Shown in pieces: positions 22,174-36,366 of a DNA stretch of 64,000 nt. The first letter of the stretch is position 1; each line of letters starts with the position of its first letter. Both the position numbers and the translations under genes were made by a program. The notes under the pieces were generated by a model. That model was not told the origin of the DNA, did no database searches, and worked only from the letters and a program-made list of their open reading frames with translations. Source of the DNA: Triticum aestivum. Taxonomy: Eukaryota > Streptophyta > Magnoliopsida > Poales > Poaceae. Where the stretch lies: positions 224,776,927 through 224,840,926 of the forward strand of contig NC_057795.1 in the NCBI RefSeq assembly GCF_018294505.1, written 5' to 3'.

Positions 22174-23140
22174 TATCGATGTACCAAAGTACGTGCTCTT
22201 CTGTACCCCTTACTTGTGCACGAGCATTCGTAGCCAAACCCGCGGTAGGGCCTGGCAGGGCAGCAGAAGACAAAACACAAGGCTATCAAGATAGCACCCA
22301 AGACGATGAACAAAAAGCAGAGGACAAGCTGGACTTCCCCCGGCATCATCCTTGCCGGGGCAACCTGCGAAGCACCAGCAAGGCCCTGACCCTTGAGTCT
22401 AAGAGTTTTGACACCATGGGCAACATGAAGGCCAAGAACTTGGGAACACATGCATGGTAGCATACAGATCTTTGTGAAGATTGGTGGCCTGCGGGTCCAC
22501 ATGGGACCGGAAGACGAAGACCCCCGGCAAGACCATTGCCGGGGACGGCCGAGAGGCCCCCGGCGAGCTATGCCGGGGACGATTGCAGGGCCACAGCCAG
22601 GCCCGCACCCGACAATGATTTGCCACCACACCACCACTCCAGTGCAACGACCACGTGCCAACTAGACAGACGCCTGCGTGACAGCATGCGGATCTTCATG
22701 GAGGCTCTACCACTGTGCCAACACATGAACTAGATAGCCAGCGTGGCACTGCATGCCTCATTAGCCTAGGCGCGTGTCAAGGCAAGGAAGGGCGGCGATG
22801 GACGGGCTGACTTCTGTTGTCGGCCCCGATAAAGTGAGAGGGCACATAGGTAGCGCATTAAATGTGTTTGTCCTACAACACCCGGGATAAGTATGTACAC
22901 TGTAGATACTTTCCACCTCCTGTGTGCCGCCATGGCAACCCCTTTGACATATAAAAGGAGGCCTGAGGCATACTGAGAGAGGGGTCGGACTTTTTGGACT
23001 AGGCATACGCATCTTTGCGGCCCGAACCTGGGTAAAAATCCCTTACACTGATTGCTAGACCCGCTCTTCATGCAGCTCCTCTCCCCGCCAATCGTAGAAG
23101 GGATCGCCCCCTGATCCCATAGGTGTTCGTTTCCCCGGCA
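22174..23140 (+). repeat. Element H 3' LTR
   Basis: The LTR is 967 bp. It starts TATCGATGTACC (TG mutated to TA) and ends ..ttccccggca, followed by the TSD attta. It keeps the TATA box at 22950-22957 and the hairpin at 22523-22547. About 75 bases are deleted near 23007 relative to the 5' LTR. Confidence 0.88.
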
Positions 23141-23145
23141 ATTTA

Positions 23146-25056
23146 TTAGAATACTCTATGTGCTTCACTTATATCTTTTGAGCTAGGTATCAGCTCTAGT
23201 GCTTCACTTATATCTTTTTAGAGCACGGCGGTGGTTTTATTTTATAGAAATTGATGAACTCTCATGCGTCACTTATATTATTTTGAGAGTCTTTAAATGA
23301 CATGGTAATTTGTTTAGGTTATGAATTTAGTCCTAGTATGATGGGAATCCAAGAGGGATATAATAAAAACTTTCATATAAAGAGCATTGAATAATATGAG
23401 AAGTTTGATTCCTTGCATTTGTTTTGAGATATAAAGATGGTGATATTAGAGTCATGCTAGTGAGTAATTGCGGATTGGTAGAAATACTTATGTTAAAGTT
23501 TGTGATTCTCGTAGCATGCACGTATGGTGAACCGTTATGTGATGAAGTCAGAGCATGATTTATTGTTTGATTGTCTTCCTTATGAGTGGCGGTCGGGGAC
23601 GAGCGATGGTCTTTTCCTACCAATCTATCCCCCTAGGAGCATACGTATTAGTATTGCTTTGATGGCTAACAAATTTTTGCAATAAGTATGTGAGTTCTTT
23701 ATGACTAATGTTGAGTCCATGGATTATACACATTCTCACTCTTGCACCATTGCTAGCCTCTCTAGTGCCGCGCAACTTCCGCCGGTGCATTAAACCCATC
23801 ATATACCCTTCCTCAAAATAGCCACCATACCTACCTATTATGGCATTTCCATATCCATTCCGAGATATATTTCCATGCAACTTCCACTGGTCCGTTTATT
23901 ATGACAAATACCATCATTGTCATATTGCTTTGCATGATCATGTAGTTGGCATAGTATTTGTGGCTGGCCACCGTTCATATTTTTTATACATGTCACTTTT
24001 GATCATTGCACATCCCGATATACCGTCGGAGGCATTCATATAGAGTCATATTTTGTTCTAGTATCGAGTTGTAATTCTAGTTGTAAGTAAATACAGTGTG
24101 CTGATCATTATTAGAGCATTGTCCCATGTGAGGAAAGGATGATGGAAGCTATGATTCCCTCACAAGTTGGAATGAGACTCTGGACTTAAAAATAAAAGAG
24201 GCCAAAGAATCCCAAAATAAAATTAAAGATGCCAAAGAAGCCCAAACAAAAAAATGAGGGAAAAGAGAGAAGGGACAATGTTACTATCCTTTTTCCACAC
24301 CTGTGCTTCAAAGTAGCACCATGTCCTTCATGATATAGAGTCTCCTATTTTGTCACTTTCATATACTAGTGGGAATTTTTCATTATAGAACTTGGCTTGT
24401 ATATTCCAATGATGGTCTTCCTCAAAATTGCCCTAGGTATGCGTGAGCAAGTAAGTTGGATGCACACCCACTTAGTTTCTTTTTGAGCTTTCATACACTA
24501 ATAGCTCTAGTGCATCCATTGCATGGCAATCCCTACTCACTTGCATCGATGTCAATTTATGGGCATCTCCATAGCCCATTAATTTGCCTTGTTGATGTGG
24601 GACTTTCTCCTTCTTTGTCTTCTCCTCACAACCTCCACCATATTCTATTCCACCTATAGTGCTATATCCATGGCTCACGCTCATGTATTGCGTGAAAGTT
24701 TAAAAAAGCTTTAGAACATTAAAAGTATGTAAAAATTGCTTGGATTGTCATCGGGGTTGTGCATGATGAAATATTTTGTGTGATGAACATAGAGCATAGC
24801 CAGACAACATGATTTTGTAGGGATAACTTTCTTTGCCCATTATTTTGAGAAGACATGATTGCTTTATTAGTATGCTTGAAGTATTATTGTTTTCATGTCA
24901 GTATTAAACTTTTGTTTTGAATCTTATGGATTTGAATATTCTTGCCACAATAAAGAAATTGCATTGATAAATATGTTAGGTAGCATGTCACATCAAAAAT
25001 TCTGTTTTTATTATTTACCTACTCGAGGGCGAGCAGGAATTATGCTCGGGGAAGCT
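23146..25056 (+). other. Element A post-protease non-coding region, part 2
   Basis: AT-rich interior of A that continues from 7541. No gene is supported; ORFs such as 23617-23880 (minus) are short and lack any motif. It ends with gagcaggaattatgctcggggaagct, where the purine-rich tract adjoins the 3' LTR. The same text precedes the LTR in B (complement of 32346-32375). Confidence 0.7.
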
Positions 25057-25799
25057 TGATATGTCTCCAATGTATTTATAATTTTTGATTGTTTCATGCT
25101 ATTATATTATCTGTTTGGATGGTTTATATGCATTAATATGCTATTTTATATTATTTTTGGGAGTAACCTATTAACCTAGGGCCTAGTGCCAGTTCGTGTT
25201 TTTCCATGTTTTTGACCAAACGGAATAAAACTTTACGATGATTTTTCTTGGACCAGAAGAAACCTACGAGACTTGGAGAGGAGGCCAGAAATGCTATGGG
25301 GTGGCCACAAGCCGTAGGCGAGCGCCCTGGGGGGGCGGGAGGGGCGCCGCCAGGGCTTGTGGGCCCCCCATAGACCTTCCAACCCTAATCTTCACACTAT
25401 AAACCCTCAAATATTCCACTACACTAGAGGGCACACCAAAAAATACTTTTCCGCCGCCGCAAGCCTCTGTTCCTGCGAGATCCCATCTTGGGGCCTTTTC
25501 TGGCACTCCGCCGAAGGGGATTCGATCACGGAGGGCCTCTACACCAACCTTGTTGCCCTTCCGATGATGTGTGAGTAGTTTACCATAGACCTACGGGTCC
25601 ATAACTAGTAGCGAGATGGCCTTTTCTCTCTCTTTGATCTTCAATACAATGTTCTCCTCAATGTTCTTGGACACCTATTCGATTTATTCTTCTTTTGGGG
25701 CCCATTCGTTGAGATCCAATGAATTGTGGATTTATGATCACATTATCTATGAATATTATTTGAGTCTTCTGTGAACTCTTTTATGCTTGATTAATATAT
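25057..25799 (+). repeat. Element A 3' LTR, first part
   Basis: Starts TGATATGTCTCCAATG, matching the 5' LTR at 2738. Interrupted at 25799 by G and resumed at 41003. The match to the 5' LTR around 3490 shows that no LTR sequence was lost. Confidence 0.88.
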
Positions 25800-26773
25800 T
25801 GACGCAGAGTTCCTACAGACGTCACCATGTCAAGAGTCTGTTTGGCGAGTGACACATGAGGCATATACTTCACATACACAAAGGTGAATCATCTCCTTTA
25901 CACATGTTCACTTGACCCCTTCGAGGATAGTATACCACTTGACACTCCTCTCGTGTGCATGCATAGGTATCATCGGAGCACCACAGTTGATGAGGAGGAG
26001 TGGAAGCGCAAGTGTACGCCTACACCGTCCGCGATGGAAGCTTGGAAGCGACGATGGAAGAAGACGGTGCAACAGACAAACCGGTGAAAAATTTGCACTA
26101 CCGGGCTGTCTGGTCGCCCAACTGGACTGTTCGGTCCATCCAGAGAGCAATTCTGGTCTATGCAAAAATTGCTCTACTGGATAGTCCGGTCCCCCAAGCA
26201 AACAGTTTGGTAGTACAATTTCTCGACACCCAAAAGTTTCTGTTTCCACTGGACTGTCTGGCCCCCCATACTAGACTGTCCGGTAGTGCATCTGCGGGCC
26301 GAATTTGGGCAAGGCCCATGTAACTTTACCCTTTCGCCCTCACTTACCCCTTCCTTGCTTTGAACCTATATATATCCTTGCTTCTCCTCCATTTTAGGCA
26401 AAGCTAAGGATAGATCTAGACATTAGAGCTTAGCTCATGTATCTCCCCTTGTGGGATTCCTCTTGAGAGAGAAGGCTCCATTGGAGTTCAAGGCCTCCAT
26501 TGGAGAAGATCCCTAGGGATTCAAGACCCTTGTAGGGAAGGATCTATTTAGATCATCAAGACCTCATCTCCTTTGGATTTGGGATGAACTTTTCCTTGTA
26601 TCTTTCCCTTTGTTGTTCTTGTACCTTTGTGGATCTTGTGTGATTGTGAGTCTAGTGGATGTGTGATTGGACTTGTTCTTGAGTGTTTTCCTGTTGTGAT
26701 TTCCCCTTTTGTTCTTCGTGGATTCCCTTACAATTCATGAAAGATCTCCACTTAGGGTATCCACCCTACAACA
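25800..26773 (+). repeat. Element G 5' LTR
   Basis: The LTR is 974 bp, from TGACGCAGAG to ..ccctacaaca. It contains degenerate copies of the ccggac/gtccgg palindrome (26090-26290) and a TATA-like run ctatatatatcc at about 26367-26376. Confidence 0.88.
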
Positions 26774-28620
26774 TCTTGGTATCATGAGCCACGTTGATCA
26801 CGAATTTGGAGCCCCTACCCCTTGTTTTCTAGCCTAATTTTGTTGATTTCGTCCTACATTCAAAAATCCCCACCAAAAATAGCCCCATTTTTTGTGATTT
26901 ATTGGTTTGATGATGTTTTGTTGATTTTGATCCATGGATTCGTTGTGTTTCGAGTGGATCTAGCTTCCCCACAAGTTTCCCCACCTTCCATCCACGAAAT
27001 CTCCTCAATTTTGACCCCAAAATCATGCATCTCTGCCTAAAGTTTCGAGGTCGGGCTTTCCCAGCCCGCACCTGACTATTCACTCACATCAGGACCAAAA
27101 TCACTCTTGGACCGGACCGTGCGCTCCCCAATACCATACTGAATGCTCGAATCTGAAGGTTTTCTGATGAAGACCGGACTGTCCGCTAGTTCAAAAACCG
27201 GTGCGGCAGATTTCTTGTTTTGGCCATATCTTCCACATTCGGAGTCTAATTTTGACGTTCTTTAGCTCATTGAGTAGCTATTGACATTCCCCGTCCATCT
27301 AAATGTGTTCCAACATCATTTTAACCCATCAAAAATTTGAAATATTTTGCCTAGGCCCTCCACCATATCATCCGCAAAACCATGATAGGTTTCCGCAACC
27401 TAACCCATTTTGATCCATATAGCATTTGTGGTTGCTTGAGCGGTGACTTGAGGCTCCTAAAGTGTTTAGGCTACTTAGAGAAGGTTTCTTCTTCATCAAC
27501 CACCACCACCACTTCCGCATTGTCAACTTCGGAATCACCAACGCATTCCACTATCACCATTTGACCTTTTCCGTTTGAGATTTTAAGTTTGCGGTTTTTC
27601 CGTTTCCTAGGGTGTTTCGGCTAACTAGGAACGTTTTGACATCAACAATACCACTGCTCAACTTCACCAAGGATTCAACATCGACCACCTTCACCTTTTT
27701 GACAACCTAACGGGAAGCAAGAACGGTAACCTCTATATCATCTTGGTATCATGGTATCCCATCATTGTACATTCATTCGTACCATTGCTTTGTTAACCCC
27801 TAGCCATTTTGCGTCACTTGCTTATCGAGACTAGCCATTTGAGTATTGCCGGCAATGTTACTTATGCACATTAGTGATTCACACCTCCCATTACATCCAT
27901 ACCATATCATCGTGGTATCATCATATCATCTCTTGTGTCACAAGATTGTTCCCGCATATACACAATTGCTATCTTGGTTTGTGCATTTCGCATAGTGTCC
28001 ATACAAAAAAATGAGAATAAGTTTTTAAGCAAAGAGAAAAACAAAGAGCTTGTAAGCAATAGCCATAACATTGCAACATTGCATATCATGCTACCATATT
28101 GATCATCATGGATCATCGTGTCTGAAACACCGAGAACCATACATAAATAACATACTTGGGATAGAAAGTTGGTACATTTTGCATCTTATAGGTTGTGCAC
28201 ATGTGTCGCATCCGCCTATTGAGCAATCATGCTAGCGTCTCTCTAGATTTGTGCAATACGAGCGTTTTCCGTGGATTCCATATTTTGTGCTCATTCCTTG
28301 GTTGCACGACCCCATTTATATATCTGTGTGTGTTTCCGTGTGCCATTCATTGCTATTGGTCCACTTATTTCACTTGCGAATTTGCGAATCTCTTCAACAC
28401 TATTGACTCTTAATAGCAATTGCATCAAATTTTTGTACCGCTTGCTCTCACCAAGCCACTCGATAAGCTTTACTTTGTAGGTGTGTGTGAGCAAGACCGG
28501 TACCAATTCCACTATTCTTTCATTTCACGTTAAGTGAAATGGGATACATCCTCAACTTTGGGAAAAGGTAGCTTGGTATTGTTTATCTCATTTCCTACTC
28601 ACCTCTACTCGAGTCTTGTG
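26774..28620 (+). other. Element G leader
   Basis: Begins with the primer-binding site tcttggtatcatgagcc. The rest, up to the gag ATG, is AT-rich and non-coding, with a few ccggac words (27110-27200). No gene is supported. Confidence 0.6.
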
Positions 28621-29236
28621 ATGGATAGGCAAAGCACAGATACTTCGGTCTACACCAACAATGACAAGTTCGACGCCACGAAAAACAACTTGGACGCCAA
28701 GATGGATGCTCAAATGGAGGAGATCAAAGCCCTCATAAAGTCCTACAAGAGATCTTCCTCATCTTCGAGAATACGCTCAAGTGCACATCCTTCCGAGCTA
28801 CCATCTCCGACAAGGTCACATCGGCATCGACACCACCATCGATGAGAACGTGAAGGTCAAGAGCTCAACACCAACTACCGCTCAATGACTTCGCCATCTA
28901 CATTGGCATCTTTGCCAAGCGACTTCAAGGCATCTTCACCAACAAGCACCTCAAGAGAACCTCCCCAAGCTCTAGTCAACGATTTCCACGAGCTACTATG
29001 ACCTCGACACCGACCATGAGCTTTCTTTCTATGGGCCTCAAGACCACGAGGAGTATCTCGAGTGGGAGCGCAAGATGGACGACTACCTCAAGCTACTTCA
29101 AGTCCCTTCTGAAGATCAAGTCAAGTGTGCCACAAGTAACTTCCATGACTACACGTTGACATGGTGGCTTCATAGACCTTCGACAAGCTTCACCATGACT
29201 TGGCCCAAGATGAAGAAAGCAATGAGGCGGGACTGA
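28621..29236 (+). pseudogene. Element G gag remnant
   Basis: The ATG at 28621 opens a charged N-terminus with KNNLDAKMDAQMEEIKALI. A frame change near 28845 follows. The gag core is clear at about 29040-29230: HEEYLEWERKMDDYLKL, then LTWWLHR and a WPKMKKAMRRD end. This is the usual gypsy gag pattern, where a chromo-type gag reads EYL.WE. The gene is broken and short. It probably represents the only structural protein of this family. Confidence 0.65.
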
Positions 29237-30641
29237 TGACATGCCATCTTCGGCCTTCATCCACGGCAAGGGTGATGATGTGCCATCTTCGGCCTTTATC
29301 CATGGCGACGACTACGAGATGGTTGAGCATGGGATTTTCCCTTCGACCACGGCGACATATGGTGATGAGTTGAGTGACTTGTGTCACCATATTGAGAATG
29401 AGAGTGGCTTCACCACTAGCCCCATATATAATGAGTTGCCCCAATTACGATGTGAGGAGAGCCACCACCACCACCACTTGAGTGATTTGAGTGACTCCAC
29501 CATATGTGAAATTTAGTGCACCTACTTTGAGGGAGTGAGTGAGCCACCACATAGAGAGAGTGAGATAGTTGACAGGTCATGTGAGGCCATCTTCAACACT
29601 AATGACTTAACATCTACCTCTATTGTGTCTTATCATTTGGTGCTAGGTCCCATCTATGATGACGCGCCGATACTCAACGACTTCGTCCTCCCTTTGGACA
29701 AGACGATGGCCATGGTGGAATATGATGCACCCGCACATGGTTCCATCAAGATGAAGAAGATGAACACAATTCAGTCTTTACCACCTCACCTACACCACTT
29801 AGTGGAATGAGAAAGGTAATATAGGTGAAGGTGATGCTCTAGTCCCACTAATGCACTATCTTGGCATTGATTGCTTGCATGATGTTGATCCACCTATTGA
29901 CATGCGTCATGCTAGTGTGACTTTCCCATGTGATGTTTTACCCATTTATGATGAGTTTGACGATTGCCATGTGGAGTCTATTAGTTGTGATCAATGTTGC
30001 ATAGGATTTATTGTGATAATTCTCTTGGTCACATCATGTTTGATAATCCGCTTGACTTGTCATATGCTATGCATGAGATTAACCATATGCCATATTTGCA
30101 ATCTCTTCGTAGTAACTATGCATATGCCATTAAATGAATCCAATTTGCACTTATGGCATAGATGACAAGCCCATGGTTATTGGCATTTGTTTTCCTTGTG
30201 ATGATATTGACATGCTACCTTTGCATCATTTATCTCATATGACATGCCATGACCACCTAGCTTCGGATATGCATTGTTTTGGATGTTGTCCATTTTCTCC
30301 ATATGATGTTTCCGACATTGCTCATGAGGATACCCCATTGTTTCCTCATACATGTTAGGAGATTTCGATCAATCCCATCCATTGCATAATCCCAATAATT
30401 ATGTGCACAATATGCTCCCCATGAATGAAAATGATATTGAAGTTCCAGATACTTGTATACTCAATTTGTGTCCCCATCGTGTTACACACAATAACTATTC
30501 TTACATGTTGGATGACACTTGTACCATGCATCCCGGTTCTTTGTGCGATGCTTATCTCGTGCTAAGTCAGACGTGCACATACACATAATGATGGATGATG
30601 TGTGCATTTACCACACACACACTTTGTGTCTATTTTGTGCA
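29237..30641 (+). pseudogene. Element G Cys/His/Met-rich coding region, 5' part
   Basis: A run of open pieces in changing frames (29241-29516, 29535-29810, 29851-30165, 30134-30358, 30352-30588). They share an unusual composition: many His, Cys, Met, Asp and Tyr, in phrases such as HHLSHMTCHDHLASDMHC and MMDDVCIYHTHTLCLFC. No known domain is recognised. The composition continues beyond B (38067-40013), so the whole was probably one long protein in the ancestor. Function unknown. Confidence 0.5.
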
Positions 30642-30646
30642 GGTAC

Positions 30647-32345
30647 TAATGTCTACTACGCAACTTTATTCTTGCAGACTCGTGTTGGGCCTCCAAGCGT
30701 AGAGTTCTGTAGGACAGTAGCAATTTTCCCTCAAGTGGATGACCTAAGGTTTATCAATCTGTGAGAGGCGTAGGATGAAGATAGTCTCTCTCAAGCAACC
30801 CTACAATCTAATGCAAGAAATCTCTTGTGTCCCCAACACACCCAATACAATGGCAAATTGTATAGGTGCACTAGTTCGGCGAAGAGATGGTGATAAAAGT
30901 GTAGTATGGATAGTAGATATGAGTTTTTGTAGTTTGAACAATAAGAAACAATAAGGTAGTGAATAATAAAATGGAGCGCACACGGTATTTCAATATTGGA
31001 AAATGAGGCCTAGGGTGCATACTTTCACTAGTGCAATCCCTCAACAAAGCTAACATAGTTGGATCATATGATTATCCCTCAAAGTGCAATAAAGAATCAC
31101 TCCGAGTTCCTATTAGCGGAGAACTAAAGATAGAAATTGTTTGTAGGGTACGAAATCACCTCAAAGATATTCTTTCCGATCAATCTATCCTAGAGTTCGT
31201 ACTAAAATAACACAAAGCTATTCTTTCCGATCAATCTAACTAAGAGTTTGTACTAAAATAAAACCATATGACACACACCAACCAATTCTAATGTCACCTA
31301 GATACTCCAATGTCACCACAGCTATCCGTGAGTTAATTCTACAATATGCATCAAACAACTTCATGATCATAATATTCAATCCACACAAGGAACTACAAGG
31401 AGACCCCAAAGTTTCTATCGGAGAAAAGATAATAAAAATGTGCATCAACCCCTATGCATAGATTACCCCAATATCACCTCGAGAATCCGCAAGTAGAGTG
31501 CCATAACATACATCAGGTGAATCAATATGATACCCCATTGTCACCTCAAGTATTCATACTGCAAGACATACATCATGTGTTCTCAGATCTGAACATTCAA
31601 TCAGACAAGACAAAACTTCTAAGGGTAAAGATTCAATTCATCACAACAAGAGTAGAGAGGGGAGAAACATCATGATCCATCTACGTTAACAAAGCCCATG
31701 ATACATCAAGATTGTGACCTCTCAAGATCACGAGAGAAAGAGAGAGAGATTAAACACATAGCTACCGGTACAAACCCTTAGCCCCGAGGGTGGACTACTC
31801 CCTCCTCATTGTGGTGGCCTCCAGGATGATGAAGATGGCCACCGGTGATGATCTCCCCCTCCGGCAGGGTGCCGGAACGGGCTCCCGATTGTTTTTCGGT
31901 GGCTACAAAGGCTTGCGGTGACGAAAATTTCGATCTGGGTTCTCCGCCAGGGTTTTTGGAATATTTGACGATTTATAGGGTGAAGAGGGTATGCGGGAGA
32001 CCACTGAGGTGGGCACAACCCACCGGGGCACGCCTGGGGGCCCAGGAGTGCCCTGGTGGGTTGTGCCCCCCTTGGGGCACCCCCAGGTGCTGCTCTGGCC
32101 CATTGAATGTCTTCTGGTCCATAAAAAATCCACAAAAAGTTTCGCGGTGTTTGGACTCCGTTTGATATTTATTTCATGCGATGTAAAAAACAAGCAAAAA
32201 ACAGCAACTGGCACTGGGCACTGGGTCAATAGGTTAGTCCCAAAAAATGGTATAAAGTTGCTATAAAATGATTGTAAAACATGCAAGAATGATAATATAA
32301 CAACGTGAATACTTCATAAATTATAGATACGTTGGAGACGTATCA
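30647..32345 (-). repeat. Element B 3' LTR (left copy)
   Basis: The LTR is 1699 bp. On the minus strand it starts TGATACGTCTCCAACGTATC at 32345 and ends at 30647, with the terminal CA mutated to TA. The right copy is at 36367-38061 and is similar throughout. Confidence 0.88.
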
Positions 32346-35342
32346 ACATCCCCAAGCTTAATTCCTGCTCGTCCTTGAGTAGGTAAATGATAAAAGAAAT
32401 AATTTATGAAGTGTGAATGCTAGCAAAGTGCATAAGTTTGATCAATAATAATTTCAATCACTTTCCCTAGCATCACAACAACAACTCTTTCTCATAAAAC
32501 TCATCATGACACAGTAGCAACCAATTCACATGTTAAGGTTCAAGGAATGAATTCTCTTGAAACTCAACAACCTATATTCTTAGTCACCAAACAATTGCAA
32601 TTCAACTTATTAAACAAAGTCTAAGTAAGAGCTCCACATACTCAACCATCATATAGTCTTCTATGATTGCTAAGGTCACCACATACACATGAACAAAACG
32701 TTTCAACCAGACACATAGAAAGATAGGGGCTTATAATTTCGCCTCCCAACATATTCACCTCAAGGGTGATGTCAAGAACAATAACTCATGCTACCCATAT
32801 CCAACTGGATATATGTGCCTAGATCTTTTCTCACCACATGATGCTTGCCAAAAGAGAAAAACTAAAGGAATAGAGAGAAAAACTTTGACTCTTGCATGAA
32901 AGTAAATACATAAAAGTAAAAGGTAGGCTGTTCACAGAGGGAAATAGTGGTTGCCATGCGCCTTTTGTTTGTATGCTCAATCCCTTAGTGCAAAAGAACA
33001 TCTCATTATATTGCCCCTTATCATAGCAACCTTTATTATGCAGTCTGTCACATTTATTCTTTGCCATCAAAAGTTTGTACAACGCTCAATTTTCCTTTAC
33101 ACTAAATTATCTAACACTTTTAGAAGCAATTATTATTTCATTATTGCACCGATGACAACTTACTTGAAGGATCTTACTCAATCCTTGGGTAGGTATGGTG
33201 GACTCTTGAGAATAAGATTTGGGTTTAAGGGTTTTTGGATGCACAAGTAGTATCTCTACTTGGTGCAGAATTTTTGGATACCATAGATGGGGGGCAAGCA
33301 CCACATGTTGAAGGATCTTTGACAATATAACTTCTGTGTGAATATGAACAAACATAAATCATTACGTTGTCTTCCTTGTCCAACGTTGGCAATTTTGGCA
33401 TATAATATTTTGATGGGGGCTCACAATCACAAAAGATTTCCAAGATAGTGTATTTGCATGTGAAAGTTCTCTTCCTTATAGTAATCATTCAGGAATTGCT
33501 TGTATGACCAATATTGTGATTGTCAAGCTTCAAAAGATTTAACTTTCTAAACCCAATGTGAAGCTACCACTAGGCATGATATGAACTTATAATTTCAACT
33601 TCATGATATTCAATTCATTCAACAATTTACTCATAGGATATATGTGAAGCACAAGCGTAAATGACAAGGTACTCCAAAAAGATATAAGTGAAGATCAAGC
33701 AAGTAGTTAAGCAAATGGGTAGGTAATTGTGGATTCTCTCTTATTTAAAAACATTCAAACCTAAGTATTTTATATAAACATCAATAAAAAAATGACATTC
33801 CAAGCATAGCTCAACTCATGTGAAGAAGCAAAAACTTAGGCTCAACCGATACGAACCGATAATTGTTGAAGAAGAAAGGTGGGATGCCTACCGGGGCATC
33901 CCCAAGCTTAGATGCTTGAGACTTCTTGTAATATTATCTTGGGATGCCTTGGGCATCCCCAAGCTTGGGCTTTTGTGTCTCCTTAATTCCTCTTATATCA
34001 CAGTTTCCCTAAATATCAAAACTTCATCCACACAAAACTCAACAAGAACTCGTGAGATAAGTTAGTATAAATCAACGCAAAACCTTATCATTCTCTACTG
34101 TAGCAAATCACTAAATTACTATTTGACATTGCATATTAAATGCCTCTGCATATTTAATACTCCTATCCTCAAATAGAATCATTAAACAAGCAAACATATG
34201 CAAACAATGCAACCATAACAACAATCTGCCAAAATACTATAGTCTGTAAAGAATGCAAGATTCATCATACTTCCCTAACTCCAACAATTCTGAAAAATTA
34301 GCACACTGTAGAAAATTTATTATAGCTTACTATGCAAAAAGTTTCAACATTTTATCACATTTCTGAATTTTCTCGGGAATTTTTGCAACAACGATAAACT
34401 TTCAGTTTTGAAATAGCAACATGTTAAAATAAGCATGGTAAAGGCTATCCTTGACATTTTTATTGAAGTAAAAGATGAAAAAAATTATTTTAAATAACAG
34501 AAAGCAAACCTAGTAAAATAAAATGACGCTCCAATCAAAACACATATCATGCGACGAATGAAAATATAGCTGCAAGTGAGGTTACCGATAATGTTGGAGA
34601 CGAAAGAGGGAATGCCTTCCTGGGCATCCCCAAGCTTAGTTGCTTGGATCTGCCTTGAATATTACCTTGGGGTGCCTTGGGAATCCCCAAAATTAGGGTC
34701 TTGTCACTCCTTATTCTTCTCATATCGACATCTCACCTAAAACTTGAAAACTTCAATCACACAAAACTTAACAGAACTTCATGAGATAGGTTAGTATGAT
34801 AAAGAACAAAGCATTTCATTTTGGTACTATCAAAGACAAGATTCATAATTGTTTACACACAATGCCTACAGTAGCATATAATTTCCACAATTTATATTGA
34901 GCAATATAAGCCATAAAAACTGGGAAACAAGCAAACTATGCATTGAAAACAGAATCTGTCAAAAACAGAACAGTTTGAAGTAATCTGTACTCCAAACATA
35001 CTTCTGTAACTCCAAAAATACTAAAACATTAGGTCAACGTAAAGAATTTGTATATCTATCATCTGTAAAAAATTCAGATCAAAAGCACATTCCAGTGAAT
35101 TTTCAAATTTCCTGGACTGAGCGCAAAAGTTTCTGTTTTTGCACAGAATCAAGTCAACTATCATCCCCACTATCCCAAAGGCTTTACTTGGTACTTTATT
35201 GAAACCAAAGCAATAAACCATGATTACTACAGTAGCATAATCATGTTAACACACAAAAACAATAGGTATAAGTGTTGGGTTGTCTCCCAACAAGTATTTT
35301 TCTTTAATGCCTTTTAGCTAGGCATGATGATTTCAATGATGC
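32346..35342 (-). other. Element B non-coding interior
   Basis: AT-rich, without a supportable gene. The purine tract aagcttggggatgt adjoins the LTR at 32346-32360. Two copies of the conserved hairpin block occur: a perfect one at 33941-33959 (gggatgcc/ggcatccc) and a degenerate one at 34669-34688. The text around them parallels A at 7284-7470. Confidence 0.65.
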
Positions 35343-36240
35343 TCACATAAAAGATAAGAAATGAAACGTAATGGGAGCATCATGAAGCATATGAATAGCA
35401 TATTTAACCCTAACCCACTTCCTATGAATATGGATTTTGTGAGCAACCAATTTATGGGAGCAAGAATCTACTAACATAGGAAGGCAAAACAAGTATAACT
35501 TCAGAATTTTGAACACATAGAGAGGAAACGTGATATTATTGCAATTCCTACAAGCATATGTTCCTCCCTCATAATAATTTTCAGTAGCATCATGAATTAA
35601 TTCAACAATGTAGTTATCACATAAAGCATTATTTTCATGATACATAAGCATAGAAATTTTGTTACTCTCCACATAAGCATATTTATTCTCATCAATAGTA
35701 GTGGGAGAAAACTCAACAAAATAACTATCATGTGATACTTGATTGGCATAATCATATCGAGAACTAAAATTATGATGACATGTTTCACGGTTATCATTAT
35801 TATTTATAGCATACATGTCATCACCATAATCATCATAGATAGCAACTTTGTTCTCATAGTCAATTGAAACCTCTTCCAAAATAGTGGATTCATCATTAAA
35901 TAAAGTCATGACAACTCCAAATCCACTTTTTATAAATATAATCATCATAAATAGGAGGGATGCAATCATCATAATAAATTTTCTCATCAAAACTTGGGGG
36001 GCTAAAAATATCATCTTCATCAAACATAGCATCCCCAATCTTATGGTTTTGCATATCACTAGCATCATGGATATTCGAAGAATTCATACTAGCAACATTG
36101 CAATCATGCTCATCATTCATGGATTCTATGCCAAACATTTTATAACATTCTTCTTCTAACAATTGAGCACAATTTTCCTTTCCATCATTTTCACGAAAGA
36201 CATTATAAAGATGAACAATATGATGCGACCTCGGTTCCAT
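35343..36240 (-). pseudogene. Element B ORF of unknown function
   Basis: Starts at the ATG at 36240 (MEPRSHHIVHLYNVF..) and ends at 35343. A single frameshift near 35930, in an A/T-rich run, splits it into 36240-35896 and 36068-35343. It is rich in Asp, Tyr, Asn and His, with repeated DDY and IYDDY phrases. Residues about 240-262 form a hydrophobic stretch (FPLYVFKILKLYLFCLPML) that could be a membrane segment, followed by a basic tail. It does not resemble gag, protease, RT or integrase. Its position just after the primer-binding site is where gag would be. Function unknown; an envelope-like or gag-replacing role is only a guess. Confidence 0.55.
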
Positions 36241-36366
36241 TTTTTTGTAGTTTTCTTTTTACAAACCAAACTAGTGATAAAACAAGAAACTAAAAGATTC
36301 AATTGCAATATATAAAGATATACCTTCAAGCAGTCACCTCCCCGGCAATGGCACCAGAAAAGAGCT

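Larger units (their letters stand above)
7542..23140 (+). mobile_element. Element H: Tat-clade Ty3/gypsy LTR retrotransposon
   Basis: An identical 5-bp TSD, attta, occurs at 7537-7541 and 23141-23145. LTRs lie at 7542-8606 and 22174-23140. The order is gag, protease, RT, RNase H with a second RNase H, integrase, an antisense extra gene, then polypurine tract. This order, the second RNase H and the antisense gene point to the Tat lineage (RIRE2/Grande/Retand relatives). Two later insertions, I and J, split the RT. Coding frames are long but broken by about 15 stops, mostly TAG. Element C is a diverged relative. Confidence 0.9.
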
